Origin: Sorghum bicolor
Lineage: Eukaryota > Streptophyta > Magnoliopsida > Poales > Poaceae
Length of the DNA: 64,000 nt
Direction: 5' to 3'
Assembly: GCF_000003195.3 (NCBI RefSeq)
Contig: NC_012870.2
Location: forward strand, 40,015,233-40,079,232
Shown here piece by piece: positions 34,718 to 46,393 of the stretch; position 1 is the stretch's first letter, and each line of letters begins with the position of its first letter. Made by a program: the position numbers and the translations under genes. The notes under the pieces were generated by a model. That model was not told where the DNA came from, ran no database searches, and saw nothing but the letters and a program-made list of their open reading frames with translations.

Positions 34718-35660
34718 CTAGTCCAAGATCACCCTATTTCGATATCGTATGAAGAAATTATGATCGAAACAATGATGACGTGTTTGTTGAATCCGAGAGT
34801 GACATGGTAGCTGAGTTAGACATGAATTGCAACTTGAGAAAGACGATGGTGTCGATGTGTCTAGTGTGGTGATGTCCTCATCATCCTCCTCTTCTTGAAT
34901 TGGAGTCATCCTTGACTCCATCTTGGGGATGTCCTCATCAACCCCTCCTCCTAGAATCAGAGTCGTCCTCGACTCTTCCCCATCAACGAACTCTTGCAAA
35001 AGGTTAGTGACAACAGACAATGCACAAGACGTAATAGGTTGACAAAACATAGTATAATATGCTGCATCTGGATTATCACATAACTCAGCAGTAGCAGAAG
35101 TTGTAGCAAGTAAAGAACCTCCTAGTAAATTAATCCCATTATTTTTATCAATGTCCATTGGAGGTTTATTGTTAATCTCTTTAGCATATTTAACAATATC
35201 CATAGGTGACAAAGGCAGCAAAGTAATTTTCTTGTCCTTATGCATGAGTGTATGTATTAGTTTTACCATGGTGTAAAGCATCATTATCAAATTCCCATGG
35301 ACGTCCTAATAAAATTGAACAAGCTTGCATAGGTACAACATCAAAATCAGCAGTATCATGATAAATGCCTGTGAAAAAGCTAATGCGGGCTGATTTAGTT
35401 ACCTTAGTCTTACCACTATTATTGAACCATTGAAGTTTGTATGGATACGAATATTGTCGTGTGGCCAAGCCATGCTTCTAAACCAAATATGAACTCACCA
35501 AGTTGTTGCAACTCCCACTATCAATGATGGTGAGAACACGACAACCCTGCATAATGAGATACATGTGGAACAAATTGTGGCGCTGGATCCGCATCTCTTC
35601 TTCATGTCCGACACGTGAACTCAACATACGCTGCACAAGAAGGCTAGGATAGCCTGTGGA
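34718..35660 (-). pseudogene. Ty3/Gypsy protease region with the polymerase deleted
   Basis: Minus-strand pieces read QRHNLFHMYLIMQGCRVL, IIDSGSCNNLVSS (retropepsin DSG active site), then PYKLQWFNNSGKTKVTK, VVPMQACSILLGRPWEFDND and KKITLLPLSPMD. This is the protease and linker of a plant Ty3/Gypsy polyprotein. A TAG stop (35480-35478) and a frameshift near 35270 break it. After TNLLQEFVD, where reverse transcriptase should begin, the frame passes into an acidic tail and stops at 34718, five bases before the polypurine tract. So the polymerase and integrase have been deleted. The upstream end is cut near 35661. Confidence 0.8.
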
Positions 35661-35863
35661 GTGAAAGCCCAAGTTTGGTTTTTGTAATTAATGACACCAA
35701 GTTGTTAATCCCTGTGTTTAAGTGATTTGAGTTAGGCATAGCAACACATGTGATGAATGTGCATGGTGGCATAGAAAGGCGGCCACATGATCACAAAAGG
35801 GATGAAGCATGAAGTGGATATCATGGTGATAGACAAAGAGTAAAGTGAATAAGGCAAAGGTAT

Positions 35864-37185
35864 TGTTGACACTTGCTAACACCACTTGAATACTAGGTTG
35901 TCATCCCCAGCATGGCACTAGAGTGTACTATGGTATTTATACGCACACAGATAATCCGCAAGCGCACGGATACCGTTGAAGCTTTTACCCGGTTAAAGGT
36001 TTTATCGTATCCACAGGGAAACGGGAGAACCAACTACGCTCTAACTTAACCAAGATAAATAGATAAGTGTAAATAGGAAAGATGGTAGAATTGAATAAGA
36101 ACAATATTAAAGGTAAGATAGCAATGGGTGATAATATGGGAATAGAGAGTAGAGCAATTCTAGTATATGGGCGATGGTAGCAGAATAGAGAGAATAACTA
36201 TGGTTTCTCTACTTCAAAGGGGTATGTCTATGTCTGGGACGAACCACGTGATAAGATTACACCACAAAGAATGCTTATCCATAGGCCGATAAACCCTACC
36301 CGTCCTGCTAACGAGAGGTGGACTACAGAGGACCAACGTAACTGTCACCTACGCGGCCTACCACACGATCCAGCTAGACAGGGGATATCCACAAGTAATC
36401 TAGATCTAAGCACCACACTTACACCTATACTACAACTCTCACCTATAGCGTCCTATAGATTAAAGTACTCAAAAGAGTTGTGAACCAGAACATACATAAT
36501 TAGTAATTGCATAATGAATTAGAAGTAGATTACCAGAGTCATCCCATGAGCAAGCTTGATTAGAGCTTGATCATGACGAAGTACAACCGGAGGAAGAACT
36601 GACAGGCCGGCCTCTCCTCTAATCCTCCTTCGCTCTCTATCTTGCTACTATCTAGATCTACTCTAGTTTAGAGAAGAGAGGAGAGCTCTCATCTCTAAAC
36701 CCTAGCTTTTGCTCTGTCTATGAATAATGAATAATGATCAAGGGGTGCCTCCTCCAGGGGCCAGGGGGTCTGGTTATATAGTGCCCTCAAGTGAACCTGG
36801 GCCGTCGGATCAAACCGACATTGATTGAACAGTTATTCTTGATGTATTAGGTCGGTGGAGCATGATCCGCGAAGTTGAAGCTGATTGGTTACTGTAGCTG
36901 GGCGGGCACCCAAGGGACTTGGGCGGGCGCCCTGCCTCCCGTTCGTTCCCGTGGCTTCTAAAGTCTTCTAGATGGTAGAAAATTGCGCGGCACGTTAATA
37001 TCTGTATGTAAACCCGAGGTGTGGGCCTTTCTTTCATATTTCATGATAACCCCCTGCAGAAATAGACAAACACCAAAACTCGTGGAATTCTGTCAGATAA
37101 AACCCTAAGTCTAGATGTTGATTTCATTTAGATCCTTTTCTTTGTTTATTTGATAATTAAATTTAATACTTAAGGACCGTCAACA
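35864..37185 (-). repeat. Element B 3' LTR
   Basis: The LTR is 1,322 bases. GC boxes lie at 36900-36911 and 36921-36932, and the minus-strand TATA box at about 36774-36782. It lacks a short stretch near 36935 (GGGCCCGATCGG and neighbours) present in the 5' LTR, which accounts for most of the 17-base length difference. Confidence 0.92.
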
Positions 37186-37201
37186 AACTCCCCCAAGCTT
37201 A
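37186..37201 (-). promoter_or_regulatory. Polypurine tract of element B
   Basis: On the minus strand, TAAGCTTGGGGGAGTT adjoins the TG of the 3' LTR. Confidence 0.85.
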
Positions 37202-40200
37202 CCTCTTGCTCGTCCCTGAGCAAGGATAGACTCAGCAATGGATCAGAAGTTGTTGCAATATCTTAAAAATTTGCTGGTACACATGCTTTTAAATAAGATC
37301 TCATCTCTGAGTTAGAGTAAACTGTCAAGAACTAAAACTTACTTACTTTACCTTTCACCATGGGACTTGTAACCGTCACTTCTGTCTTGAGTGGTTAAAA
37401 GATAGAACAGTCTAGCCAAGTGCCATGTCTCTTATTCTTGATCAGCTATAGCTCTGGAGTTTTTGTAGTTTTTCAAATAAAACTCAGAGATTCCTTGTAT
37501 GACTCTCTAAATCTCTCTTTTGTGTTATTTCTGGATCCTTACCAAGGCAATGATGGTATATGCCTTCTCTCAAGATATGTGGTATTTGTGGTATAAGGCA
37601 TAGTGACATTGCCTTCTCTCGCACCCTACTCTAATAAGGCTTTAATATCTGGAGCTCATAGGTGGGAGATAAAGTATACATACTTACAAGACATTTATTG
37701 TATAGTCAAACCATGGATCCAAAGAAACAAATCAATAAGCCAAATCAAGATGTGCATGTGTGGCGAATGAATGGTGTATGGTGATGATATTGATAACAAT
37801 GGTGGAAGTCTAATTCTACCCTTGCTCTTTTGAGGGGATACATACCTTCCTTGCTTTTTGAAACTTTATGAGGAGAATGAGATGCTCTTCTTTTTCTTTC
37901 CTCTCAGGTGGGTATCTTGTACACCTAATTCTACTGTCGGACACTTGTCCATTTTTACCTCTCGTCTCACTTTTTCTTTCTTTCGAGGTTCTGGGCACTT
38001 GCCCCTTTTTCTTTCCTCATTTATTTTTTATTTTTTTTCTTTTCTTCTCTTTTCTCTCTTTTTTTCAGAGCACTCATCTCTTAGATAATATAGCAAGTGG
38101 TAGTAGCAAGATAACTTGAGCATTTATTTCACAAGGGAAAATAGAAATATTTTTGGCTATTCTCTCCCGGATTAGGAGTAGAATATTTTTGGGTGGTTCT
38201 GGAGATGGACATAGATGGATATATGTGGATGGTACTTCCAGAGTAGAAGTAGCATATATGAGTGAACGTGCAAGTGAATCTTGATTTTAACCGCATGACA
38301 AGCTCCTAAGGGTCTACACAGCTTGACCACACTCAATGCTCATAAGCAGTAAATAATAAATGTGTGGCTCAAAGTCTAGCAAGCATGTATATATGGCTGT
38401 GGTAGGAATTTAAACTCTCATCATACAGGAACTCATCATGCAATATTTTAAAGATTTTCAAAGATAAAATTCTCTAGATTTCTAGCATCTCTAGGAAAAG
38501 ATAAATAGCAACTCAACCTTCCCATATCATATCCGTTAACGACTTAGACTTTAGATCAAGTACTCTTCCCACAAGTTCAGGTTTAGAGCAAATCTTAATT
38601 CAAAACAGTCATGTCTAAACTTGAGAGAGAATTCAATTTTTGAGAACTAGTCATGGCAGAGCAACTATTCATCATATCCATGCTAGAGTTTTATAATTAA
38701 GATTCAGATTAGCATAGCCACTTTATTTATTTATTAAACACACTAAGCAAAAGATATATATAAGCACAAAATCTTTATTTGGTTTTTCATAGTTTATGTA
38801 TTTTAATATTCTAATATAATATAAGTATAAAGATAGGTAGAAATACTTAGCGAGATAAATGGGGGTGCTCTCCCCCAAGCTGAATTTTGACGTAATTTCT
38901 CTTGATGTAGCTAGCAGGTGGCAGAGGTGTATTTGAAAGTCAGCAGCATTCTGACAGCGATTAGAATGTCCTCCGTCTGCTAGTCTTCTTGATTCTTAAA
39001 TTCTGTGGAGCTCAAATAGACAACAAAGCTTGTGGAACTAATTAAGTGTTAGCATAAATATCTAGCCTTCATCATGTTGAGCTTCCTCAATAAATATTAC
39101 TCCTTGTTTTTATATTTTTATTTTATAAAGTAGAAAAGAAATATTTATTTTATTTTTATGCCACCACAGTGAAGGTACTTATGGGTTTTATGCCACTCGT
39201 ATACTCACATGGGGCTTAGTATTTTTTAACATTTTTATTTTCTTTTCAAGATAGCACGATTAACTAATAATCTATTTAAGGAAAGTAAATAATTAAAGGG
39301 AAAAGGGAATGCAGAAAGGATAAATATGGATAACTACCGATCTCACCTTTCGGTGAGGGTTCAATGTTTTAAGTCTTCTTAACAAGACTTCTCACCGTGT
39401 TCATTCTTCAGGTGCGTCATTTGATTCAGGTGCGGACCTTGACGTCTGCACCTCTTGATACGTTGTCACCCATGTTCTTCGTTTGCCCAGCAGTTTGAAG
39501 TGCGGCGTTGGTAGTAACCTGCTCAGAGTGTTTGTGCTCGTAGATCTAGGTCCTTTACTTGGTAGAGTTTGAGAGTTATAAAACTCCTCCGTGTTTTGCT
39601 CAAAGTGTACCTGCTCATAGAGACAAGGCAGAGATCAAGTGCATGGGTCCTGTTGGTGGAAAACACCAACAGAACCTAAAGTGTATGTGTTCTTCTCTAA
39701 CCCTAAGCATAGTGAGCAAGACAAAGTTGATGGATGAAAAGTTCATGAGTGTAGCACTTATAACATTTGTTAGATCAGATCGCTCAACCTTAAGGAAAGA
39801 TAATCTATCTATGTATATGTCTTTCTCTTTATATCTCTCAATGATTGAATGTGTAACATTTTAGCTCATATGATTAGGAGTGTGGGATCATGGAGGTAGT
39901 ACTAAGAACAAGGATTAAAGGACTAAACATGTTGAATGAGTTGGATTGGTTAATCTAGAGTTGTAAATCATACATGTTTGTCTCTTTTATTTATATGAAC
40001 GCCAGAACTAAGGAGAAGCTCATAAAAGTGATAGTCAAGTACCTTAAGATGTTACCTTGCTTGAAGAGTGATGGTACAGTATCACCTTGTGGAAGCTTTC
40101 CTTTCTTAGCGGTTGTGCATCGTGTTTGTGGCACCTTCCATGGATCATCTCTCTATGATGGATGAGCTATGTCCTTCTTGTGCAAATTGTTAAACTTCAT

Positions 40201-40920
40201 GTGTCACTCTCTTCGTCTCTGATGTGAGTTTATCTCAGGACTTCCCAAATCGATATTGAAAGTTTTTCTGCAGGGGTTAGTCCGACAAAAATATACCAAT
40301 GTCTACACAAGCAGTTTTTAGTTCAATAACTGAACTAGACTCCATGTCTAATCAGATTAAGGAAGGCTGTTTAACCTAAGCACCATGCTTAATTTAAAAG
40401 CCAATAGAAGTATGTGCAGTACTTCCAAACTAATACTTTCTAGTAAATAGACAAAGGTAACATGATAGCATTTATAGAGATCTACTCAAGTGGAGATGAA
40501 GTAGTGTGATTAGTATTTAACAAATTGAGCATGTCTTAAAGGTAGGGACAACCAACATAGCAACATGGCAAAGGATGTTTTTATGTAAAGTACTCCCCCA
40601 AGCTTGAATTTTGCAGAATTCAAGTTTGGATAAATTTAATTCAAAGTTGTATGATGATTGGTTGGACATACCTTGTGCTTGTCATTCATCCGATCTTCTT
40701 GTTCCAATCCTGGAAAGGTTAGTGACAAGAATACCCAAAGGAATATTTTTACAATTATCCTTATATGCTCAATACACAAGGTAATGTTGCAAATAATTAA
40801 AAACTCATGTTACGATCTGATCAGTGCTTATTTTAGGACACCAAGCTTGTCGTTGGGAAACCATCAATTTATGTCGGCGAAGTGGTTTCCCTTCCAACGC
40901 TGACCTAAATCAAGATCAAC
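37202..40920 (-). other. Element B non-coding 3' half
   Basis: About 3.7 kb lie between the gag stop and the polypurine tract with no long frame. The region aligns with element A in two blocks. Within it are the stem-loops at 37939-38004 and two internal polypurine-like motifs at 38870-38882 and 40593-40605. A block near 39330-39380 (CTCACCTTTCGGTGAGGGTT) is similar to one in element C near 50865. Confidence 0.7.
37939..38004 (-). promoter_or_regulatory. Twin AAGT stem-loops of element B
   Basis: On the minus strand, GGGCAAGTGCCC (38004-37993) is followed by GGACAAGTGTCC (37950-37939), the same pair in the same order as in A, though the sequence between has changed in length. Confidence 0.55.
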
Positions 40921-42486
40921 TCAACGAGATCTGCAATATTTATTATAGACATATGCATCGACAACCGCCCTTTTAAAGTTTTTATAAATAGAAAGGAAGA
41001 GGGGGTTGGAGATCTCAAATGTGGTGATGTTGGAGAGACCAATAGATTGGGAAGATGTTGCATATGAGCATGGAGTAAACAAAGTGGCTATGAAATAAAT
41101 TTCATGCTCATTAATGTTATCTTCATCTCCAATCTGAATGTTCAGAGTTTCTCTTGGATTGGTCTCACTTATGTCCTCTTCTATAGTTGGATGAATCCCA
41201 TCTTCAAAGGGAGTCAAGAACTCACCATTTGAAATTGAACCAAAGTCAGAATTCATTAAGGCTTCTTCCTTATCCATCCATTCTACACATTCTAGCCATT
41301 TAGAACTTGTGATCAGGAAAGGGGAGGTGTTAGAATTTTCTATATGGCTTAGCTCTCCTTCTATGACATTACTTGACATATCATCCTCATGGTCTTTATG
41401 ACTCCTATAGTTTGATCGTCTTAATGGATTGTTAGGATCATCATCAGACTTAAAAGGAGAGGGATAAGAGGGATCTCTAAGGTCAAGGATGGATTTAGAA
41501 TTTGTGAACATGGAAGGGGAGCAGATAGAATCTTCTATATGGTTTAGCTCTCCTTCACTTGATATGTCATCCTCGACTTCTTCATAAAAGGAACCAGGAC
41601 ATTCTCTAAGAGAACCATTATTGCAAGGACTTGGATTATCCCTGCTTGAAGGTCTCTTATGGAACCAGTAGTCTAAACCATCAGCATCTGAAAGATTTAA
41701 GGTCGGAATTCCTTCCTCCCTTGGAGAATTTTGGGGTATTGATGGTTTAGGATCGATAGCTAAAGTTTGGAATTGAAGTGGTTGTGATCTGGCTATCGAA
41801 ACTTCTTCTTCTTGTATAGGAACTGGTTCTGTCTCTTTCTCAGGGATATAAAAGCTAGGAGACTTTCCACTTAATAAATCAATCAAATTCCAAGCTTCAC
41901 TAGCAGGTAGGTGATAGAAGGATCCTCTAGAGGCTGTATTCAAGGTTTGCTTATCTTCCCTACTAAGGCCCTCAAAAAAGTGAATTAGAAGAACTTCTTC
42001 TGGAATAGAAAGCTTTGGGCCAGTGAGAGTAAGGTTAATAAAGCGGTCCCATGATTTGCTAAGAGATTCTTCTTCCAGTTGTCTGAAAGAAATAATCTCA
42101 CGCCGAAGTTCTGCCACTTTAGAGATTGGAAAATATTTTAAAAGAAAACTATTATGTAACTCCTTCCAATCTCCATGAACACTCCCTACTTTGAGTTTGT
42201 ACCAATGTCTAGCTTTTTCTGTTAAAGAGAACGGAAAGAGCTTCCATTTAAGGGTCTCATCGGACATTCCTTCTATGCGAAGGAGGTCACAGACTCGATA
42301 AAACTCTCTTAGGTGTGTGTATGGGTTTTCCTCACCTTCTCCTGAGAAAGGTTGTTTTTGAACAAATTCTATGTATTCGGGGTCTATCTCAAAACTAGAT
42401 GCTATGATAGGCTTTGAAGATTTTGATGGTTCGAGATGTGTGCCCGTAGGTCTATGAAATTCATAGATAGACATGTTTGAATTCAT
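40921..42486 (-). CDS. gag: Element B gag polyprotein
   Basis: An open frame of 521 residues begins with ATG at 42486, about 135 bases after the primer binding site. Residues about 60-165 match the Retrotrans_gag domain: FSGEGEENPYTHLREF, LKWKLFPFSLTEKARHWY, then LLKYFPISKVAELRREI. This domain forms the capsid-like particle that packages element RNA. The middle is acidic and Ser-rich, with no zinc knuckle (CCHC) seen. The C-terminus shares about 70 residues with the gag remnant of A. No protease is fused downstream, so maturation would need a partner element. The frame has no stop or shift, unlike the gag of A or D, suggesting recent activity. Confidence 0.85.
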   Translation of the reverse strand: MNSNMSIYEFHRPTGTHLEPSKSSKPIIASSFEIDPEYIEFVQKQPFSGEGEENPYTHLREFYRVCDLLRIEGMSDETLKWKLFPFSLTEKARHWYKLKVGSVHGDWKELHNSFLLKYFPISKVAELRREIISFRQLEEESLSKSWDRFINLTLTGPKLSIPEEVLLIHFFEGLSREDKQTLNTASRGSFYHLPASEAWNLIDLLSGKSPSFYIPEKETEPVPIQEEEVSIARSQPLQFQTLAIDPKPSIPQNSPREEGIPTLNLSDADGLDYWFHKRPSSRDNPSPCNNGSLRECPGSFYEEVEDDISSEGELNHIEDSICSPSMFTNSKSILDLRDPSYPSPFKSDDDPNNPLRRSNYRSHKDHEDDMSSNVIEGELSHIENSNTSPFLITSSKWLECVEWMDKEEALMNSDFGSISNGEFLTPFEDGIHPTIEEDISETNPRETLNIQIGDEDNINEHEIYFIATLFTPCSYATSSQSIGLSNITTFEISNPLFLSIYKNFKRAVVDAYVYNKYCRSR

Positions 42487-42620
42487 GATAGACCAGAGAT
42501 CAAGGATGAGATAAGAAGAAAGAATAGCAGAGATAAGGCAAAAGATAAAAGGAAAAGTATATTTTTTATTATTTTTTTAGAAAATGATTAAGCTAGTTTG
42601 TAGTCAACTCAGAAACCGTT

Positions 42621-42638
42621 TCCCCGGCAACGGCGCCA
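42621..42638 (-). promoter_or_regulatory. Primer binding site of element B, tRNA-Asp
   Basis: The minus strand reads TGGCGCCGTTGCCGGGGA, 8 bases from the 5' LTR, identical to that of A. Confidence 0.9.
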
Positions 42639-42646
42639 AAAATGCT

Positions 42647-43985
42647 TGTTGACACTTGCTAACACCACTTGAATACTAGGTTGTCATCCCCAGCATGGCA
42701 CTAGAGTGTACTATGGTATTTATACGCACACAGATAATCCGCAAGCGCACGGATACCGTTGAAGCTTTTACCCGGTTAAAGGTTTTATCGTATCCACAGG
42801 GAAACGGGAGAACCAACTACGCTCTAACTTAACCAAGATAAATAGATAAGTGTAAATAGGAAAGATGGTAGAATTGAATAAGAACAATATTAAAGGTAAG
42901 ATAGCAATGGGTGATAATATGGGAATAGAGAGGAGAGCAATTCTAGTATATGGGCGATGGTAGCAGAATAGAGAGAATAACTATGGTTTCTCTACTTCAA
43001 AGGGGTATGTCTATGTCTGGGACGAACCACGTGATAAGATTACACCACAAAGGATGCTTATCCATAGGCCGATAAACCCTACTCGTCCTGCTAATGAGAG
43101 GTGGACTACAGAGGACCAACGTAACTGTCACCTACGCGGCCTACCACACGATCCAGCTAGACAGGGGATATCCACAAGTAATCTAGATCTAAGCACCACG
43201 CTTACACCTATACTACAACTCTCACCTATAGCGTCCTATAGATTAAAGTACTCAAAAGAGTTGTGAACCAGAACATACATAATTAGTAATTGCATAATGA
43301 ATTAGAAGTAGATTACCAGAGTCATCCCATGAGCAAGATTGATTAGAGCTTGATCATGACGAAGTACAACCAGAGGAAGAACCGACAGGCCGGCCTCTCC
43401 TCTAATCCTCCTTCGCTCTCCATCTTGCTACTATCTAGATCTACTCTAGTTTAGAGAAGAGAGGAGAGCTCTCATCTCTAAACCCTAGCTTTTGCTCTGT
43501 CTATGAGTAATGAATAATGATCAAGGGGTGCCTCCTCCAGGGGCTAGGGGGTCTGGTTATATAGTCCCCTCAAGTGAACCTAGGCCATCGGATCAAACCG
43601 ACATTGATTGAATGGTTATTCTTGATGTATTAGGTCGGTGGAGCATGATCCGCGAAGTTGAAGCTGATTGGTTACTGTAGCTGGGCGGGCACCCAAGGGA
43701 CTTGGACGGGCGCCCTGCCCCCGGGCCCGATCGGCCTCCCGTTCGTTCCCGTGGCTTCTGAAGTCTTCTAGATGGTAGAAAATCGCGCGGCACGTTAATA
43801 TCTCTATGTAAACCCGACGTGTGGGCCTTTCTTTCATATTTCCTAATAACCCCCTGCAGAAATAGACAAACACCAAAACTCGTGGAATTCTGTCAGATAA
43901 AACCCTAAGTCTAGATGTTGATTTCATTTAGATCCTTTTCTTTGTTTATTTGATAATTAAATTTAAAACTTAAGGATCGTCAACA
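42647..43985 (-). repeat. Element B 5' LTR
   Basis: The LTR is 1,339 bases. GC boxes lie at 43683-43694 and 43704-43715 (21-base step), and the minus-strand TATA box at 43565-43556 is followed by the CCCCCTAGCCCCTGGAG motif. A frame of 103 codons (43927-43616) lies upstream of the TATA box and is similar to frames in the other LTRs of the group. Confidence 0.92.
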
Positions 43986-44335
43986 GGTATAAACATAGGG
44001 TTTTGCTTTTGCCGGTCTTAGTTGAGTAGAGAAGTGATTGACCAGATTTAGGATAGTAGCCAATTATCAAGAGGTGAAATCACGGTCATCTCTCGAATCA
44101 AGTGCTACTAGGTCCATATCTTGAGCATATGCATTAGGATCTAGTAAAGTGCTAACCTAACTCCTTTGGTGAAAATGTTTGTGAAAAGCTAACACACATG
44201 TACCTTGGTGGTGTTAGCACATTTGCAAAGGAGGTGGAGTTCCTAGGGTAGAGAGGGTTTTGGGTTCCTCTCTCCCTCGGCGCTTTTGGAAAAATTAAGT
44301 GTATATTTTCTATTGCGCCGGTGGGAAAATTGGAG

Positions 44336-44830
44336 AAGTCACGGCACCAGACGCAGTGTGCGGAGGCACTGGACGCTGGCCTGAGCGTCCGGTGTGCTAT
44401 CAGTGCTTGGCCCTGTTAGGGTTGAGCACGAGACGCACTGCACCGGACGCAGGGTGTTCCCTATTCATGCGTCCGGTGTGGCCTGACTTAAGTAGAGGGT
44501 GTCTGATTGAGAGCACCGGACGCTCTAAGTGTGTCCGGTGGTGTGCGTCCAGTGTGAGGGGGTTTTGCAACCCTCTCTGCGCACGAGTCCGTTGAGGCAC
44601 CGGACGCGTCTGGTGCTCAGAGTCCGGTGATCAAGCATCTTTGCGATCTTCTCTACGCACGGGTCCGGTGAGTACCGGACGCGTTCGGTGCTCACTTAAC
44701 CTCGTTCGGTGGTTCACGGGTAGCCATTAGAGATTGACACGTGTGATTCAAAGGTGGACACATGGCTAACTCCTGAGCACCAAACGCAGGGGGTCGAGCG
44801 TCTGGTGGTATCCTGCTGAGCGTCCGGTGC
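44336..44830. repeat. CCGGACGC/GCGTCCGG motif cluster
   Basis: About 500 bases hold many copies of CACCGGACGC and GCGTCCGGTG in both directions, with single-base variants. The copies could form many alternative hairpins. The tract lies in the unclassified LTR and has no reading frame that I would call. Confidence 0.6.
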
Positions 44831-44860
44831 CCCCAAAATTTGCCCAGTGAAAGTGGCCAA

Positions 44861-46377
44861 TGTTGACACTAGCTAACACCACTTAGATACTAGGTTGTCA
44901 TCCCTAGCATGGCGCCAGAGTGTACGAAGGTATTTATAAATGTAAAGGCTCTTTAGAAAATAATCTATTCTATCGGCAAGCGCACAGATAAAACACCTCA
45001 TTGTAGCATTTCACCAGGATAAGTATTCCAGGTATCGTTATTTATAATTTTGCTCTAGGGATCTAAAGAAGATGGAATTAAATCAAAGGGGCAAAATCTA
45101 TCAAGGCATAGACTAGAGATAAACTTGCAAGAACATGATTACTAATGAGAAACTCGTCACACAGTCACTTACTTTAGCAGGGGGTAAACCATAAAGATAA
45201 TGATAATAAAGTATAAGTTCATGGGATAAAGAGCACAGCGATTAGAAAATAGACTACTCCTCATATATGTAGGTGATGTCGGATTAGCTAGAGAATGAAT
45301 TCCAAGTTATCTACTAACTACTAAGTCATAATCTACTCTAGTTATCTACAAGATCATATATAGCATAAAAGACTCTTCATTCATGTATAAGGAACATTGA
45401 TAAAGTAAATCAGAACATCGCATGACTTACTCCACAATACCGGTTCTGCCTGTCCTATCAACGGAGGGTGGACTATATAAGAATCAACGAAGCTGTCACT
45501 ATCGCGAACTACCACACGACTCGGCCAATAGGATACATTTGCAGATAAATAACATCTAAGCACCACGCTCACATGTGATCTATCACCTAACTCCCTCGCG
45601 TCAAGAGCTAAGCGCTTTGCAAACTTATACATAAACTCATTATCAATCATAACTATATCAAATATAGAACTAGAGCAAACTAAGAACATAATAATTAGAG
45701 ACATAATGCAATTAGAACAATAGAATTAGAGAAAGATATGAATAATACCAATCTTTATTACCGAAGATCCGAATCCAGAGCGTAGTGCTCTACTTCTCTA
45801 ATTGCTATCTAATCAAACCTCTAAACTTGAAGGATTAGGGAGTAGCTAATTCTAATTTTCTGTGGGAGAGAAGCTCTAAACCCTAACTTTGATGGCTACC
45901 TCTGAATAATGATTTCTCCTCTCTTCCTCCAGGGGCCAGGGGGTCTGGTTTTATAGTCCCCTCAAGTGAACGTGAGCCATTGGATCAAACCGACATAGAT
46001 TGTATGGTTTAGATTGATCCTTTAGGTCGGTGGAGCGCTGTCCCGAAGCAGAGTCCTGATTGGCTTCCTGGCCAGGGCGGGCGCCCAACGGGGGTGGGCG
46101 GCCGCCCAGCTCCCGAGCCCGAATCGCGTCCCGTTCGTTCCCGTGGCTTCTGGATCCTTCTAGATTGAGGAAAATTGCGCGACACGTAATTATCTCGTTG
46201 TAAACATGACATGTGGGCCTTCTCTCCATATTTTCTGATAAACCCCTGCAGAAATAGATAAACACCAAAGCTCGTGGAATTCTGTCAGATAAAACCCTAA
46301 TTCTAGATGTTTGTTTCATATTGATCCTTTTTCATGATTATTTGATTATTAATTTTAGTACTTAAGGACCGTCAACA
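44861..46377 (-). repeat. Element C 3' LTR
   Basis: The LTR is 1,517 bases with TGTTGAC/GTCAACA ends. GC boxes lie at 46075-46086 and 46096-46107. A 122-codon frame (46319-45951) lies on the coding strand of the element in U3. It differs from the 5' LTR at only a few positions that I noticed. Confidence 0.93.
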
Positions 46378-46393
46378 AACTCCCCCAAGCTTA
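46378..46393 (-). promoter_or_regulatory. Polypurine tract of element C
   Basis: TAAGCTTGGGGGAGTT on the minus strand adjoins the 3' LTR and is identical to that of B. Confidence 0.85.

Larger units (their letters stand above)
35864..43985 (-). mobile_element. Element B: Athila-like non-autonomous LTR retrotransposon with full gag
   Basis: The duplication GGTAT lies at 35859-35863 and 43986-43990. LTRs at 35864-37185 and 42647-43985 have TGTTGAC/GTCAACA ends. In minus orientation the order is 5' LTR, tRNA-Asp primer site, gag, spacer, twin stem-loops, polypurine tract, 3' LTR. The interior is 5,461 bases with only gag intact; no protease, reverse transcriptase or integrase is seen. It is closest to element A by gag and spacer, yet its U5 resembles that of C and D. 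Confidence 0.93.

Noticed and set aside
44299..44595. 98-codon frame in the CCGGACGC cluster
   Set aside because: Cys-rich product of a repeat tract with no domain; the host sequence is an LTR.
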